Part shown: one piece after another, positions 20,754-31,578 of the stretch | Numbering within the stretch: position 1 is the first letter of the stretch | Layout of the letters: every line of letters begins with the position of its first letter | NCBI GenBank assembly: GCA_021927905.1 | Contig: BLLK01000075.1 | Location: 372,001 to 436,000 of the forward strand | Direction: 5' to 3' | DNA: 64,000 nucleotides | DNA from: Chaetoceros tenuissimus | Lineage: Eukaryota > Bacillariophyta > Thalassiosirophyceae > Chaetocerotales > Chaetocerotaceae | The notes under the pieces: generated by a model | The model's database searches: none | What the model was told of the DNA's origin: nothing | The model's input: only the letters and a program-made list of their open reading frames with translations | Made by a program: the position numbers and the translations under genes

Positions 20754-21925
20754 TTAGTAGGAATACTTTCTATTCAGGTAGAATATCAAATTAGTATATA
20801 CCTGGTCCCAACCATCTTCATTCATTACTACTGGGTCTTCAAGAGGATCGAGAGAAGAACTTTTCTCATGCTTTACAGCTTCTTCTGACTTGAGACGTTG
20901 AGGAATTGCTGGTAACTGCTCAAAACTCAAATTGAATTCGGCACTGATGGATGTGAAGTCAGCGTCACCATCCAGGAAATCAATGATTTCTTCATCTGGA
21001 ACAACGTATCGATTGATATGATTTTCATAAGTGATTACACTGTCGTGCTTTGCATATTCATAGAAAGGTTCCAATATGGTATCATCTTCCCAAAGAATCT
21101 TCTCAGAAATTGATTGTATTTCTTCTTCATCGTCGACCAAATTGTAATTTTCGTTATAAGTGGTATTGTCAGTTTTGATTTCAGGAGCATCTCTCAAAGC
21201 TTCTTCCCACACTTGGTTTTCCCAGTTGGATAGCTCTCTAACAACAGGTTTATAATCCTTAATGAATTCATCCAAAAGTAGATCTGCTTTTGCGATGAAA
21301 TCCTGGATATGATTACCATCAGATTGGCAACCTTGACCCACGTCTTTCTTGTTTCTGTAGGTTTTCTTTTTGATAGGACTAGCTCTTGCTTTGCAAACTT
21401 TTTTACTTTTGGAACATCGCTTCTCATTCTTGTAATTCCCGTTCTCTTCCATATTTCGGCGTTTGATATCCAGGTTCAGATCTCTGATTGCTTGCACAAA
21501 TTTTTCTCTTACTTTCTTGAATGCTTCTGTATGGTCCATATCATATACAAAGTACTCATAATTGCGTTTTTTGTCAAACTGGATAAAGATGAATTCATCT
21601 GTAATGAGCTTCTCTACAATAGCACTTGTAAAGATGGTCTTTTCTTTCCTTACTTGGATATCTTTATAAAGAGGAGCCCTCTCAGCAATAATTTGAACAT
21701 ATCGATCTTGTCCAGAATGAGCAAGTACATCGCTTTTTCTATGATATTGATTCAGAAATCGTTCATACATTGAAGTAATACATGTAACTTTGAAAAGAAC
21801 TCAATCGGTGAAACGTACCTGTTGCTTCTACGAAACAAAATGACTCTTGCCTCATTCTTCTTCATGAACTCATCAATGTTGCCAATGTGAGTGGAATAAT
21901 ATTCAATGTTTTCATTTTGGTACAT
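20754..21925 (-). CDS. DUF6824-like protein (diatom-type domain)
   Basis: Two exons, 21925-21819 and 21738-20754, with an 80-nt GTACGT...ATAG intron; 363 residues. The first exon (MYQNENIEYYSTHIGNID...) is too short to be found by length alone. The start at 21925 gives the only upstream frame that splices correctly into KSDVLAHSG. Residues 37-130 follow the DUF6824 layout: SDVLAHSGQDRYVQIIAE, KTIFTSAIVEKLI, FIFIQFDKKRNYEYF and EAFKKVREKFVQAIRDLN, but the usual GRG after DVL is absent. DUF6824 occurs mainly in diatoms, often in putative regulators; its function is not known. A basic patch (about 145-172, KNEKRCSKSKKVCKARAS) could be a nuclear signal, and the C-terminal half is acidic. Confidence 0.68.
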
Positions 21926-22322
21926 GGATTATATTTTGTTTTTATGTAAATAATAATAACATGAAGATGAAATGAAAGCAAACTCTTTTTCTCATTTTTT
22001 CTGTTCAGCGAGTCCCATTAATAAATGGCGCGCTATTTTTATCGGTATCTTATCTAGAATGCCTAGCTAGGTAGGAAGGAACATCTCATTTATGTACATA
22101 GTTGGAAATACGACGAAAGCACAATTGTAATAAATAGGTAGCTAGCTAATGCTATCATTGTGACGAAGATCAGACGGAAGAGGTCAGAACAAACTTTTAC
22201 TCTATTGTACTCTTTCTTGGGTACTTCTCCGGCCTTCCTCATTTTGCTGCTGACTTTTATTCTGCCTCTATTCACATGATACATGACACCAATATAAAAG
22301 AAAGAGCGCATTTAGAAGAATC

Positions 22323-23471
22323 ATGAATAACAATGAAGACCAAGTCAACGATAATTCAGTTCGTCGTTTGCTGGAGGATTTCAAAGAATTTAAAGATCGG
22401 CATACAACTACACCATACAAGAACAAGAATCATGTGCCACAGAACGACACCGGTCCTATTTTTCTTGAAATAGCAACTCGTTTTGGGAAAACCTTTTACG
22501 AGAGCGTGACTTGGCTCAACAAACTTGAAGAATTGTATGAATACAAGAAAGTAAATGGAAATTGCAACGTGAGGTATGACAAGGACGATGTAACTCTCGT
22601 GAATTGGGTTCAAACTCAACGTTCTGAATATAAACAGTTCTCTATGTCGGAAGAACGTATCAATATGCTCAATAGCATTGGTTTCAACTGGAACGAAACA
22701 AAAAATAATTCTTGGTTTATGAGATTCGAAGAGCTTAAGCAATACAAATTACAGTATGGAGATTGCAACGTGAAAAGTGATGAGAAAAAAAAGCTTATGG
22801 AATGGGTGAGAAAACAACGTTATAGATATAAGCATTCAAAAATGTCGGAAGAGCGTATAAGTATGCTCAATTCAATTGGTTTCAGCTGGACCAAAACTAA
22901 AAAATGGCATGACCACTTTGAAGCACTTAAGCAATACAAATTACAGTATGGAGATTGCAACGTTCCTCCGAGGATGAAATATGATGGTGTTGTTCATAGT
23001 CCTGGTACTTATCAGCTCGGGAGTTGGTTAAGGTATCAACGAGATCAGTATAAAAAGATGTTGAAAGGACTTCCCAACCATCTAACAAAAGATCGGATAG
23101 ACTTACTTGAATCTATTGGATTCAATCAAAAAGGACAGAAAGGTACTCCTACATACATAGACACAGCACAAGTAGAACCTACCACGACAAATACAGAAGA
23201 TCCTGAGGAATTAAAAGGTGATGTGAGCTGTAATAAGCAGATAACAACACTTGAAGCAAGTTGTGAAGAGGAAACAGACAAGATGTATAATGCGAACGAA
23301 GGATATGATGTTGAAAAGCCATGTTTAAGTTTGCAAGAGAAAATCCAAGTGTTGTGCAAGCTCTCCATCATGTTTCAAGAACAGAAACATGCCGCGCATG
23401 TAGAGATCAGAAAACGAAAACATGAAAATGACATACCATTGAAAGTATCAAAACAAAAGGCAAACTACTAG
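22323..23471 (+). CDS. helicase-associated (HA) domain repeat protein
   Basis: 382 residues from an ATG, no intron. Residues about 62-265 hold three helicase-associated-type repeats: WLNKLEELYEYKKVNGNCNV, WFMRFEELKQYKLQYGDCNV and WHDHFEALKQYKLQYGDCNV. Each is followed by W(V/L)...QR..YK, MSEERI or LTKDRI, and LNSIGF.W. This is PF03457, a small three-helix, likely DNA-binding unit first seen beside bacterial helicases and greatly expanded in diatoms. No helicase motor is present. The C-terminal 120 residues are polar and end in a basic cluster (EIRKRKHENDIPLKVSKQK), possibly a nuclear signal. A regulatory or nucleic-acid-binding role is inferred. Confidence 0.85.
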   Translation: MNNNEDQVNDNSVRRLLEDFKEFKDRHTTTPYKNKNHVPQNDTGPIFLEIATRFGKTFYESVTWLNKLEELYEYKKVNGNCNVRYDKDDVTLVNWVQTQRSEYKQFSMSEERINMLNSIGFNWNETKNNSWFMRFEELKQYKLQYGDCNVKSDEKKKLMEWVRKQRYRYKHSKMSEERISMLNSIGFSWTKTKKWHDHFEALKQYKLQYGDCNVPPRMKYDGVVHSPGTYQLGSWLRYQRDQYKKMLKGLPNHLTKDRIDLLESIGFNQKGQKGTPTYIDTAQVEPTTTNTEDPEELKGDVSCNKQITTLEASCEEETDKMYNANEGYDVEKPCLSLQEKIQVLCKLSIMFQEQKHAAHVEIRKRKHENDIPLKVSKQKANY

Positions 23472-23980
23472 TAATCAGCAAGATGTTAATAGTGCGTGAT
23501 CGAACCAGTACATACTATGGAGAATGAAATAGATTGACAAAGTACAAATCATTATAATATCTCTATTTTCAATATATTTCACAAATATGTATAAAAGATT
23601 GATACTTTTTTGAAAATTCCCAAATGCATCATCTAAACTCGCTTGGTTTATCATTATTTTGTTCACAATGCTCCATTTTGAAGCCGTTTACTTGCTTTGA
23701 ATGAAAGTGCACCTAAAAAGCCTTCTCGGCGGCACGATACAAAAAGAATTCTTCCAGTAGACATCTTATAATGACATAAGAGTATCAATATATGGCCTAT
23801 TTCATTTAAAAAAGTGTAATTTAATGAAACGATCTCCAACGAACTCCAATTTTCGAAAGTAGGCTTCTCAATGCAAGAGCTTGCAAACATAATACGAGTA
23901 ATCCTCATTCATGATTCACCACTTGTGTTGTCTCTATACCATACAAATACAGTAACAACACATTTCATATAGAATCAACA
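23472..23980. other. intergenic, about 500 bases, nothing recognised
   Basis: AT-rich 3' region of the HA gene and promoter of the reductase-kinase gene. Only short frames without signatures. Confidence 0.5.
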
Positions 23981-26900
23981 ATGTACTCTATTCAACAGTT
24001 TGAAGAGTCGGGACAGAGCAACTCGATCATGGATCGTAGGTCGGGGTGCGTCATCCATAGAGCAAGTGCTTTGTATTCAAATAGAAAGCGTTTACTCCTA
24101 TTTCTAGTCCATATACTCCTCTCTATCATCATCTTTTGTAAGTACCATACTTTGTGATTGGCAGAACTAGCTTGCGTTTCATTCTATCATTTCAACTCTT
24201 GTTTCTAATCCCTTGCTTGCACTCCTTCTTTAGCACACTATGGCTTGAAAAAGTATTATAATGAAAATGCACTCGTGGATGCAAATGATCCAGATCGAAT
24301 TATCAAAGTCTACGTACCAACTGCACTCTACGCAACCAAGCATTTAATTCTACTACAATTAGCTATATTGCCTCTTACAATGTGTAGATATACAATCGCA
24401 TATCTATCCACCACAGCTGTACAACGTATCATTCCATTTGAAGAGTTTACAAAATATCACATATGGGTGGGATACTTTACAGTTTTCCTAGTTTTATTGG
24501 TATTCATGACATTTGTAGGGTATTACAGTGCACTCTGTACCAAGGGGGAAGCTACTTTTTGTGAAAAAATGACTTCGGAAATCATGTTGACGGGATATGG
24601 CATTGCATTTGTATTCTTCTTAGTTGGTCTTTCCTCCTTCTTTCGGTTTCAACTCAAGTATCGTATTTTTACAACTATACACCAAGTTGTATTTTTGGGA
24701 CTTTTGATTTGTATCATGCATACAATTGATGCTGTTCATAGAAGTGATGGATCGAGATCACAGACGTTTACGTGGATTTCAGCCTCGATTTTATTTTATA
24801 TCACGGATAGAGCTACCATGTATTCCAAAGCGAGATTTACGACAACTGTAGAAGGATATCAGGCCATCAATAAGGAAAAGAAATTTCATACCAATGGAAT
24901 GGTTGTACTGAAATTGAAAAAGCCAAAATTGTTTCATTTCCAAGCAGGTCAATATGCAAATATTAAGATTGCAGCTATTGATTCTACTTGGCATCCATTT
25001 TCAGTTGCATCTGGACCAGATTCGAAACTCTTGGAATTTTTTATTACAATCCATGATGAAGAGTCGTGGACATTTCGTTTGCTTGAGTTGATTAAATCGA
25101 GATATGGTCATGAAGGTGATATTCCAAGATTGCAAGTCGAAATCATGGGACCATATGGTACCCCTATTGCAAATATTGATGATTACTCCGATGCTCTTGT
25201 CATTGGTAGTGGAAATGGAACGGCTCCTACCATCAGTTTGATTCAACAGCATATTGAAACATGCGTTGGTCTTGATCCGTCTACCTATGAACGTCAAAAG
25301 GAAAGGAATTATCAAGAAGTTGTCGAATTGGCAGAATCTTTAGGAAAGCATGTAGACTCTGCATCTTCTACAAGCACTGATATATCTTCGACAGAAGATC
25401 TTCATGCTACTCCGGATATTGTATCTCCACAGAAACGAAGAAAGAATGTGAAAAAGGCAAAGAATAATATTTACTTTCACCTCTTTACTTTCGTTGGACT
25501 TACGGTTGGTGTATTGAACCTTGGATTCACTCTTTCGTGGAATAATCAAATAGTTCAAGTTTCGGATGAAATAGCAAATCTAATGGCTGCAAGCACTGTC
25601 TTGTTTCAGTTTTTGTTTGTGATTCTAATCATCACGAAACAGACTATTCCGTCACTAGGATTTTATATAGATTTGATTGCAGTGGCAATAGGAGTAGTTT
25701 CTGACTGGTATTGGTTCCACAATAGAGAAATGAACAACCTGAACCGCAATGACAAGATTACATACTCCATATTGTAAGTTTCTACTCTTTATTTCTTCTT
25801 CTATGATTTCAGTATCGAAGAATCTGACATATTAATTTCTATAGCAATGGATTCCTTCTATTACGCTTTTGGTTTACCATATGCTCTAGAATCTATGTCA
25901 ACATCATTCGTGAGGCAAATACTTACAAAACAGATTTCGTGGTACATGAAAAGATGACATATGTTTTTATAGAGAGCAATGCTGGAGTAGTAAGCGAAAT
26001 GTTTTCGATTTTCGACCATCTCTGGTGTAGGCTTGAAAATAGTTGGGGACCGCATATGGCATCAGAAGTGTGTAACTTTAAGATTTATTGCAGAGATCCC
26101 GATCCAGAAGCTTGTCAAATGTTGGGTAAGTTTGAGTGCTGTGAATTATAACGATCTCTAGCCAAATTCACTCATCGAAAACCCTGTTTCTATAGAGCAA
26201 AATGTATCTAGAACAAGGTTGTATAGACAAGGTAATGTGCTATCATTTGGAAAACCTTCGTTCGAAGAACTACTGGTTAGCCATTCAATTGCTTTAGATT
26301 CAAAGAAAGATATTTCAAGCACACTAGTAGCTTTTAGCGGTAGTGATAGAGTAGGGGCTAAGATCAAAGAGAGCACTGTCTTCCACGATATATGGCTCGC
26401 ACAATTTGGGCTCCTTCAGCACCATTACGAAGTTCAGGCTAGAAGTATTGCTGGATTATACAACAAGGCAAAGCGTCGAAAGGCACCTTTGAATATTATT
26501 TCAAGAAAGCAAGAATATGCAAAACGTAGAAGTAGCAGTCATCACCTGTGGAATATCCATTGGGAATCTGGATTAGTTCGTGAGATTGTAAGTTTCTACT
26601 CTTTATTTCTTCTTCTATGATTTCAGTATCGAAGAATCTGACATATTAATTTCTATAGCAAAATCAAATATGGAGCAACAGCTCCCCCGACATCGAGACA
26701 GGAAATAGACACCATCATCAAAGAAGCCAAATTTCTATTACTGGAAGTAAAGTCACTAATTCGAAGATTGATGCCATCCGAAATAGAAGAAATGAAATAG
26801 AAAAACGCTATGGAACCAGAGATAGAGCGGGTAATGACAAGAGTACGGCTGTTGCTTCGCCTCGAAAAAGTGTACTCGCCAAAAGTATGTTGACATTTCA

Positions 26901-28459
26901 AGGAGGGATTGACACGGTTGCGTCGGAGAATACAGGAATTGATAGTTGGTTTACTGCCAGCACTTCTTCAAGTGACTCGGAAACATCTGGCAGTTTCACA
27001 AGCATTTATAATTTGGGCAAAACGGTAAGAGTCTACCGGACTTATTTTCTCACTACCATTTTTCCTACTCCATCCTAACACACATTCAACTGTAGCTGGG
27101 AGGTCAAGGTGATAGAACTGTTGTCAAGGAGTGTTCTCTCAAGAATGGAGTCTATAAAAAGTTTGCAGTGAAATTAGTCAACAAGACAAGAGTGACAAAA
27201 AGTGATGATTATGCTACAACGAGAGAGATTGAGCATCTTCGGCTCATGCATCACCCAAATATTCTTGAGCTTTATGATTTGTACGATGAGCCAAACTACT
27301 ATGCTATGATAATGGGTAAGTTTTCGACATCTCAGTTTATAAGTCTTTTCTATATTGTGGCTAACCTTCAGCCTACTTCTAATAGAACTAATGGTTGGAG
27401 GTGATGTACTTGATAGAATTTTTCGAAAGGATCACTACACTGAGCAACATGCAAGAACTTTTGTCAAGAGTCTTCTATCAGCAGTTGAACACTGTCATTC
27501 CCTAAAGATTTGCCATAGAGATATCAAACCAGAAAACATCTTGCTAGCATCTAGAGACGATGATACTACAATTAAGCTCACTGACTTTGAATATAGTGCA
27601 AGAGCAGTGAGTGCTAAATGCCTCGTGACTCAATGTGGAAGGTGAGTGTTTGACGAGTGTGACTTCTTGGTTTGCACAGTGCAAAGCTATGATAGACTAT
27701 GAGTTCTAACTCCGATGTTTCTTTTTGTATTCAGTCCACTCTATGTTTCGCCGGAGATTCTTCAAGGTGTCCCTTATGGAACAAAGGCCGATTGTTGGTC
27801 TATCGGAGTAGTTGCCTATACACTTCTAGCTGGCAATCCTCCATTTTTGGGAGATACATCAAAAGATATCTTCAACGCAGTAAAGAAGGGTCAAGTGGAT
27901 TATCCTGCAGAGTTTTGGGAGCATATTACACCTGAAGCCAAAGATTTTGTAGCATGCTTATTGAAAACTAATCCAGATAGAAGATATGACGCAACAAAAG
28001 CTTTGAACCATAAATGGATGACATTGGATGCAGAACGTTTTATCGGTTTAACCAAGAATAAAGAATACAAACATTTGGGTAGCAATCTAGTCAAATTAAA
28101 GACATTCAATGCAAAAACAAAGGTTCGACGTGCGGTCTTCTCGGTAAGTGAAATTTCATGAAAGAGTTTTTGAAATCATAAATTCTATAGCTCATCTCAC
28201 TCATCCCTATTTCCCATTATAGCTCTTAATGACCAATAAAGTTACATCCCTTGGAGTAAGATTCAAGTCGAGCAATGCAGACGAGCGCCAATCTCTTGTT
28301 CGACGACAAGGGGCTCAAATGCAAAGTATCGAAGAAAGAAGAAGACAATTGGAAGGAGATAGAGTTCCACAAAATATATCCACAAACCAAAATAGCACGC
28401 CAGAATACGGAGGGAAACAACGAAGGGGGTTTGATATGTTGGGAGGAAGAAGGAAGTGA
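23981..28459 (+). CDS. ferric reductase/NOX-like oxidoreductase fused to CaMK-type kinase
   Basis: Nine exons by splice sites and phase: 23981-24137, 24234-25773, 25845-26125, 26196-26587, 26659-27024, 27096-27315, 27386-27641, 27735-28143, 28223-28459; 1,285 codons with no stop. Residues 1-250: several membrane segments, with a heme pair His202/His215 (HQVVFLGLLICIMH). FAD block HPFSVAS at 306-312; nucleotide-binding block GSGNGTAP at 377-384. An extra membrane bundle (about 465-580) is inserted before the second half of the NAD domain (CRDPDPEACQML, LVAFSGSDRVG). After a polar linker, a kinase domain covers about 908-1165: glycine-loop region LGGQGDRTVVK, FAVKLVNK, CHRDIKPENILL, TDFEYSA (DFE for DFG), PLYVSPEIL, WSIGVVAYTLLAGNPPF and HKWM. 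No EF-hands were seen. It probably couples transmembrane electron transfer to phosphorylation. Two adjacent genes are the alternative, but no stop, poly-A signal or new start separates them. Confidence 0.72.
25774..25844 (+). repeat. duplicated intron, copy 1 (71 nt)
   Basis: Intron 2 of the reductase-kinase gene. It begins GTAAGTTTCTACTC and ends TTAATTTCTATAG, and is base-for-base identical to 26588-26658. The flanking exon bases ATT and CAA are shared too. Unspliced reading meets a stop at once. Confidence 0.95.
26588..26658 (+). repeat. duplicated intron, copy 2 (71 nt)
   Basis: Intron 4 of the same gene, identical over 71 nt to 25774-25844. It lies exactly at the junction between the reductase part and the exon leading to the kinase. 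Splicing keeps phase 0; without it the frame stops inside the intron. Confidence 0.95.
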
Positions 28460-28684
28460 TCAAGATATTGATACTTTTTGGGCAATACACCGGGATAAAA
28501 TATATGAATACATGCAAATGATATATAATGATACTTTTATGAATTTGATATGCAAATGTAGATACATTATAGGCTTCGTGTTTAATCACTGAATAGTGCG
28601 TATGCATCTTTAAAATCATGAAAGATCTATTGCTTGCTTGCTATACTTTCGTAGCCGCGTATTTTATCAATCAATAATCCCTAG

Positions 28685-29563
28685 CTAGAGATCAATCTCC
28701 TCAAATTGACCGGAAGCTTTCAACTCCTTTACTCGCTTCGAAACGATGTCTTGTACAGATAATTCCTTTACAAACTCAACCTCGTCATCCGAAGACTGTT
28801 CCTCTTTCTGTGTGGGGTTAGCTTGTGGATTATCTAGAGTTGTCTGATCAAGATATTTGCGAACGATCTGTAAAATTTCCTCACCATAGTAAGTTGCTCT
28901 TTTCTCTTTAATACCCTTACACTCTTTCAAATCGTCCAAGTTTGTTGGCAAACGATCTACAATCTGGTCTAGTGACTGGTTTGGAAAAATTTTGTATTCT
29001 TCCTTTGAAGGAATATAATGCTCTTTAGCTAGTAAACTTCTCATGAAGCGTAGATCTTGTCTCAACTGTTTGCGTTTCTTTGCTGTTAAAAGAGATTTTC
29101 TATCGCCACTAGCGGTAGTGTTCGCATCAGTATCTACTTTCAATTTCTTCCTTGGCTTTTCGATCTTGAAGACAAGTTTCCGTTTGCAGCTCTCAGTGAT
29201 ACAATCTGCATGATAATATCTAGGTTGCCATTTTTCAAAGCCTCTTCCAGTATCTCTTTTACACTGGATCCCCACTCGTTGCTGCCCCTTTTCAATCTTG
29301 TGATTACAGCGAACGCATGTTGCCCTACGGTTAGGACTCACCACTTGAGAAATATCATATGTTCTTCTGCCTTTCCTTGGGCTTACAGGTGGATCTGCTG
29401 TCTTCCACTTTGGACTATCCCATTCAATGCTCATTGTTTCAACTGTTTGTATTGTTTGCACTCTTTCATATATTTTTCTGACGCTATGATATCTATTTCT
29501 AAAGCGATTTGAATTGCACTCATCACCCATAAAGAAAGAATGCATGGTTTTCACATTGTACAT
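28685..29563 (-). CDS. PARP-type zinc finger plus HRDC domain protein
   Basis: 292 residues from an ATG; in-frame ATGs at residues 7 and 44 are possible later starts. Residues about 80-125 (RATCVRCNHKIEKGQQRVGIQ ... YYHADCI) match a PARP-type zinc finger, with C-x2-C ... H-x2-C ligands. Residues about 180-240 (LRQDLRFMRSLLAKEHYIPS ... QSLDQIVDRLPTNLDDLKECKGIKEKR ... GEEILQIVRKYL) match an HRDC domain, the helical nucleic-acid-binding module of RecQ helicases and RNase D. A basic stretch (EKPRKKLKVD) between them looks like a nuclear signal. There is no helicase or nuclease core. A nuclear role in sensing DNA damage or binding DNA ends is inferred from the two modules. Confidence 0.75.
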   Translation of the reverse strand: MYNVKTMHSFFMGDECNSNRFRNRYHSVRKIYERVQTIQTVETMSIEWDSPKWKTADPPVSPRKGRRTYDISQVVSPNRRATCVRCNHKIEKGQQRVGIQCKRDTGRGFEKWQPRYYHADCITESCKRKLVFKIEKPRKKLKVDTDANTTASGDRKSLLTAKKRKQLRQDLRFMRSLLAKEHYIPSKEEYKIFPNQSLDQIVDRLPTNLDDLKECKGIKEKRATYYGEEILQIVRKYLDQTTLDNPQANPTQKEEQSSDDEVEFVKELSVQDIVSKRVKELKASGQFEEIDL

Positions 29564-30267
29564 GACATGATTTCATAGAAAGACACCAACCGTTGAGACA
29601 TGTCTGTTCAAGCTAGATTAGTAAAAGTATTATTCCCCTTCCTTTTCTTTTTTCAAGGGGTCGTTGAAATGAGAACTGCGGAATGTAAAAAACGAGGTCT
29701 ACCGGAATTTGGACTACCTGATGGACGAGAATGAAAAGTTCAATTGGGAATTATCAAGAAGGCAAGGCATTCCTAGACCATTCGATTCGGTTCAAATTGT
29801 CAGTATCAACGTAATTTCAAAGCTTATTATTGTTTTTGAGCTTGTAATGGCAGATAAACTAAATATTCCTATGAAGCAATTACTCCGTGACTTGTTCTTC
29901 CTTTCTTTTTGTACGCACAAAAATATTTCTTTTTGAAGCATATGTTTTTTCATCCTGGTACAAAAGACAGAAAAGGTTGAAAACCATGTTGATTTGATAA
30001 ATCTCTTTCTGGGATATTTTCTCGTCTTTCCGAATTACAGGGCTCGAATGACGTCTTGATGGTTCTCAGCATATTGATAAGAACCTGAAGACATTCCGGT
30101 CCAGGGTAAGGCTGCATATTCCGGAGAAATTTGTGAATTTAGAAGGCAATTAAAAGAAGAAGCCTTAAAAGATACCCTATCAAGCTGTTCAATAAGTATA
30201 ATCAAAATTTAAAATTAAAACTTCTTAAAAATTGAACATGTATCAATCACTGTCTTTTTCATTCGAT
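29564..30267. other. intergenic, about 700 bases, nothing recognised
   Basis: Holds the promoter of the HRDC gene and the 3' region of the second HSF gene. A 75-codon plus-strand frame at 29709 has no family features and was not accepted. Confidence 0.5.
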
Positions 30268-31578
30268 TTACATCCCATTGTGCCCGTTGTGATTGTAGTT
30301 TTGGTATTGTTGCTGATGTGAATGGAATACTCCGCCGTTTTCAGAAGAATAGTAATTTCCATTATTGGAATGCGCACTATTGTCTGCAATACCGTTGCCA
30401 CTACTGAAGCTAGGACTAACGCTGTGTGTATTCATCATCATGGACTGGTTGTAAAATTGGGAGTTTTCATTCATGCCTTGAACATTGTTTGCAGGAACAG
30501 ACATGTAGTAATTCGCTCCCATGCTTTGATAAGAATTCTGTGGATACATTGTCGCTGCATAGAGTGCATTCATATTGTTGGAGGATGCACCATTATTGGT
30601 GGCATTCTCTACAAAGTATTTCATAGTCTCAATAGCAGTCGCACCACCGTTGTTGCAATTGATGCCTTCGCACAATTTGAAATCTCCTCTTTGAAATTTC
30701 TAAAGAAAATGTTAGAAACTAAACCAGTAGCAAACTGTAATTCCTTTTCCATATATTGTACTTACTGGATGAAAGTAGGTGAGAATTTCTTTTCCACCGC
30801 CTTTGGACTGAGGTCTCTTGACAAATCCCCATCTGTAAAGTTTACGAAGAAAGCTTGGAAATTTGCTCGCCTTGAAGAATTTAGGAAGAATCTCTTCACA
30901 GAATTTCTTGGGATCATGAATGGTGAATCTATCCCCTTGTTCATTCCAAGACAAGATATCGTTGTATTCATCATTACAGAGAACAAGCATCAACTGTAGA
31001 AAATTCATGAAAAAAAAGGTGAGTTAGTTTCGGGTTCTCGGTTTTGGGCCTTTTAGTGAAACATAAGTACATACCTTCATAGGAAACTTCTTTGCCTTTT
31101 TAGGATCCAATACTTGTGCCTGCTGTGGCTGCTTGGTGACTTGCTGTGGCATAGAAGGTGCATTCATGGTCTGCTGCTGCATCTGTGCAAAGGCAGAAGC
31201 AGGCATCATCATCATACCCATGTTATTCTGCTGTCCTGGATTCCACATGTAATCCGCCTGACCGTGAGTAGGCATCATCATCATGTGTTGCTGAGAAACT
31301 GGCTGCTCCTGTGACATAATGGTAAACTGAGGTCTGGTCTGATAAGAGTTCACGTTCGTCTGGAAGGCGGAGGATTTTGATACTTTCAACATTGAGTTCT
31401 CAGGAGCAAGTGAGGAAGCCATCTCGTGTGACAGTTTCGGGTTGCTGCTGCTGCTGCCGTTCATGTTTGCCACTCCGGTGCTCTCTGCCAGTACACTTGC
31501 TTCGTCTTTCTTGAGCATAGTGTTGCCAATGTATACTTGTTCGTTGGTAGCTGTGGGGATAGTATTGATTGGAATCAT
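30268..31578 (-). CDS. heat-shock-factor-type transcription factor with N-terminal Gln/Met-rich region
   Basis: Three exons: 31578-31075, 30993-30766 and 30699-30268, all in phase 0 with GT-AG introns of 81 and 66 nt; 387 residues. The ATG at 31578 is used because the longer frame starts with TTG. Residues 1-160 are low complexity and rich in Met, Gln and Ser. The HSF DNA-binding domain (about 164-260) begins at KKFPMK|LMLVLCNDEYND and has ILSWNEQGDRFTIHD, FCEEILPKFFKASKFPSFLRK, LYRWGFVK and ILTYFHPKFQRGD. Its first intron falls right after the FPMK start of the domain. The C-terminal 130 residues are Asn/Gly/His-rich. Placement of the domain mid-protein differs from the HSF at 7375, where it is N-terminal. 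Confidence 0.86.

Noticed and set aside
22090-22311. 73-residue minus-strand frame with a hydrophobic segment
   Set aside because: It starts only 12 bases from the ATG of the divergent HA gene and lacks family features, so it is most likely chance within a promoter.
26126-26195. Third copy of the duplicated intron
   Set aside because: It shares only the ends GTAAGTTT and TTTCTATAG with the 71-nt pair; the interior is unrelated.
29709-29936. 75-codon plus-strand frame
   Set aside because: No motif and no supporting splice partners; likely chance.
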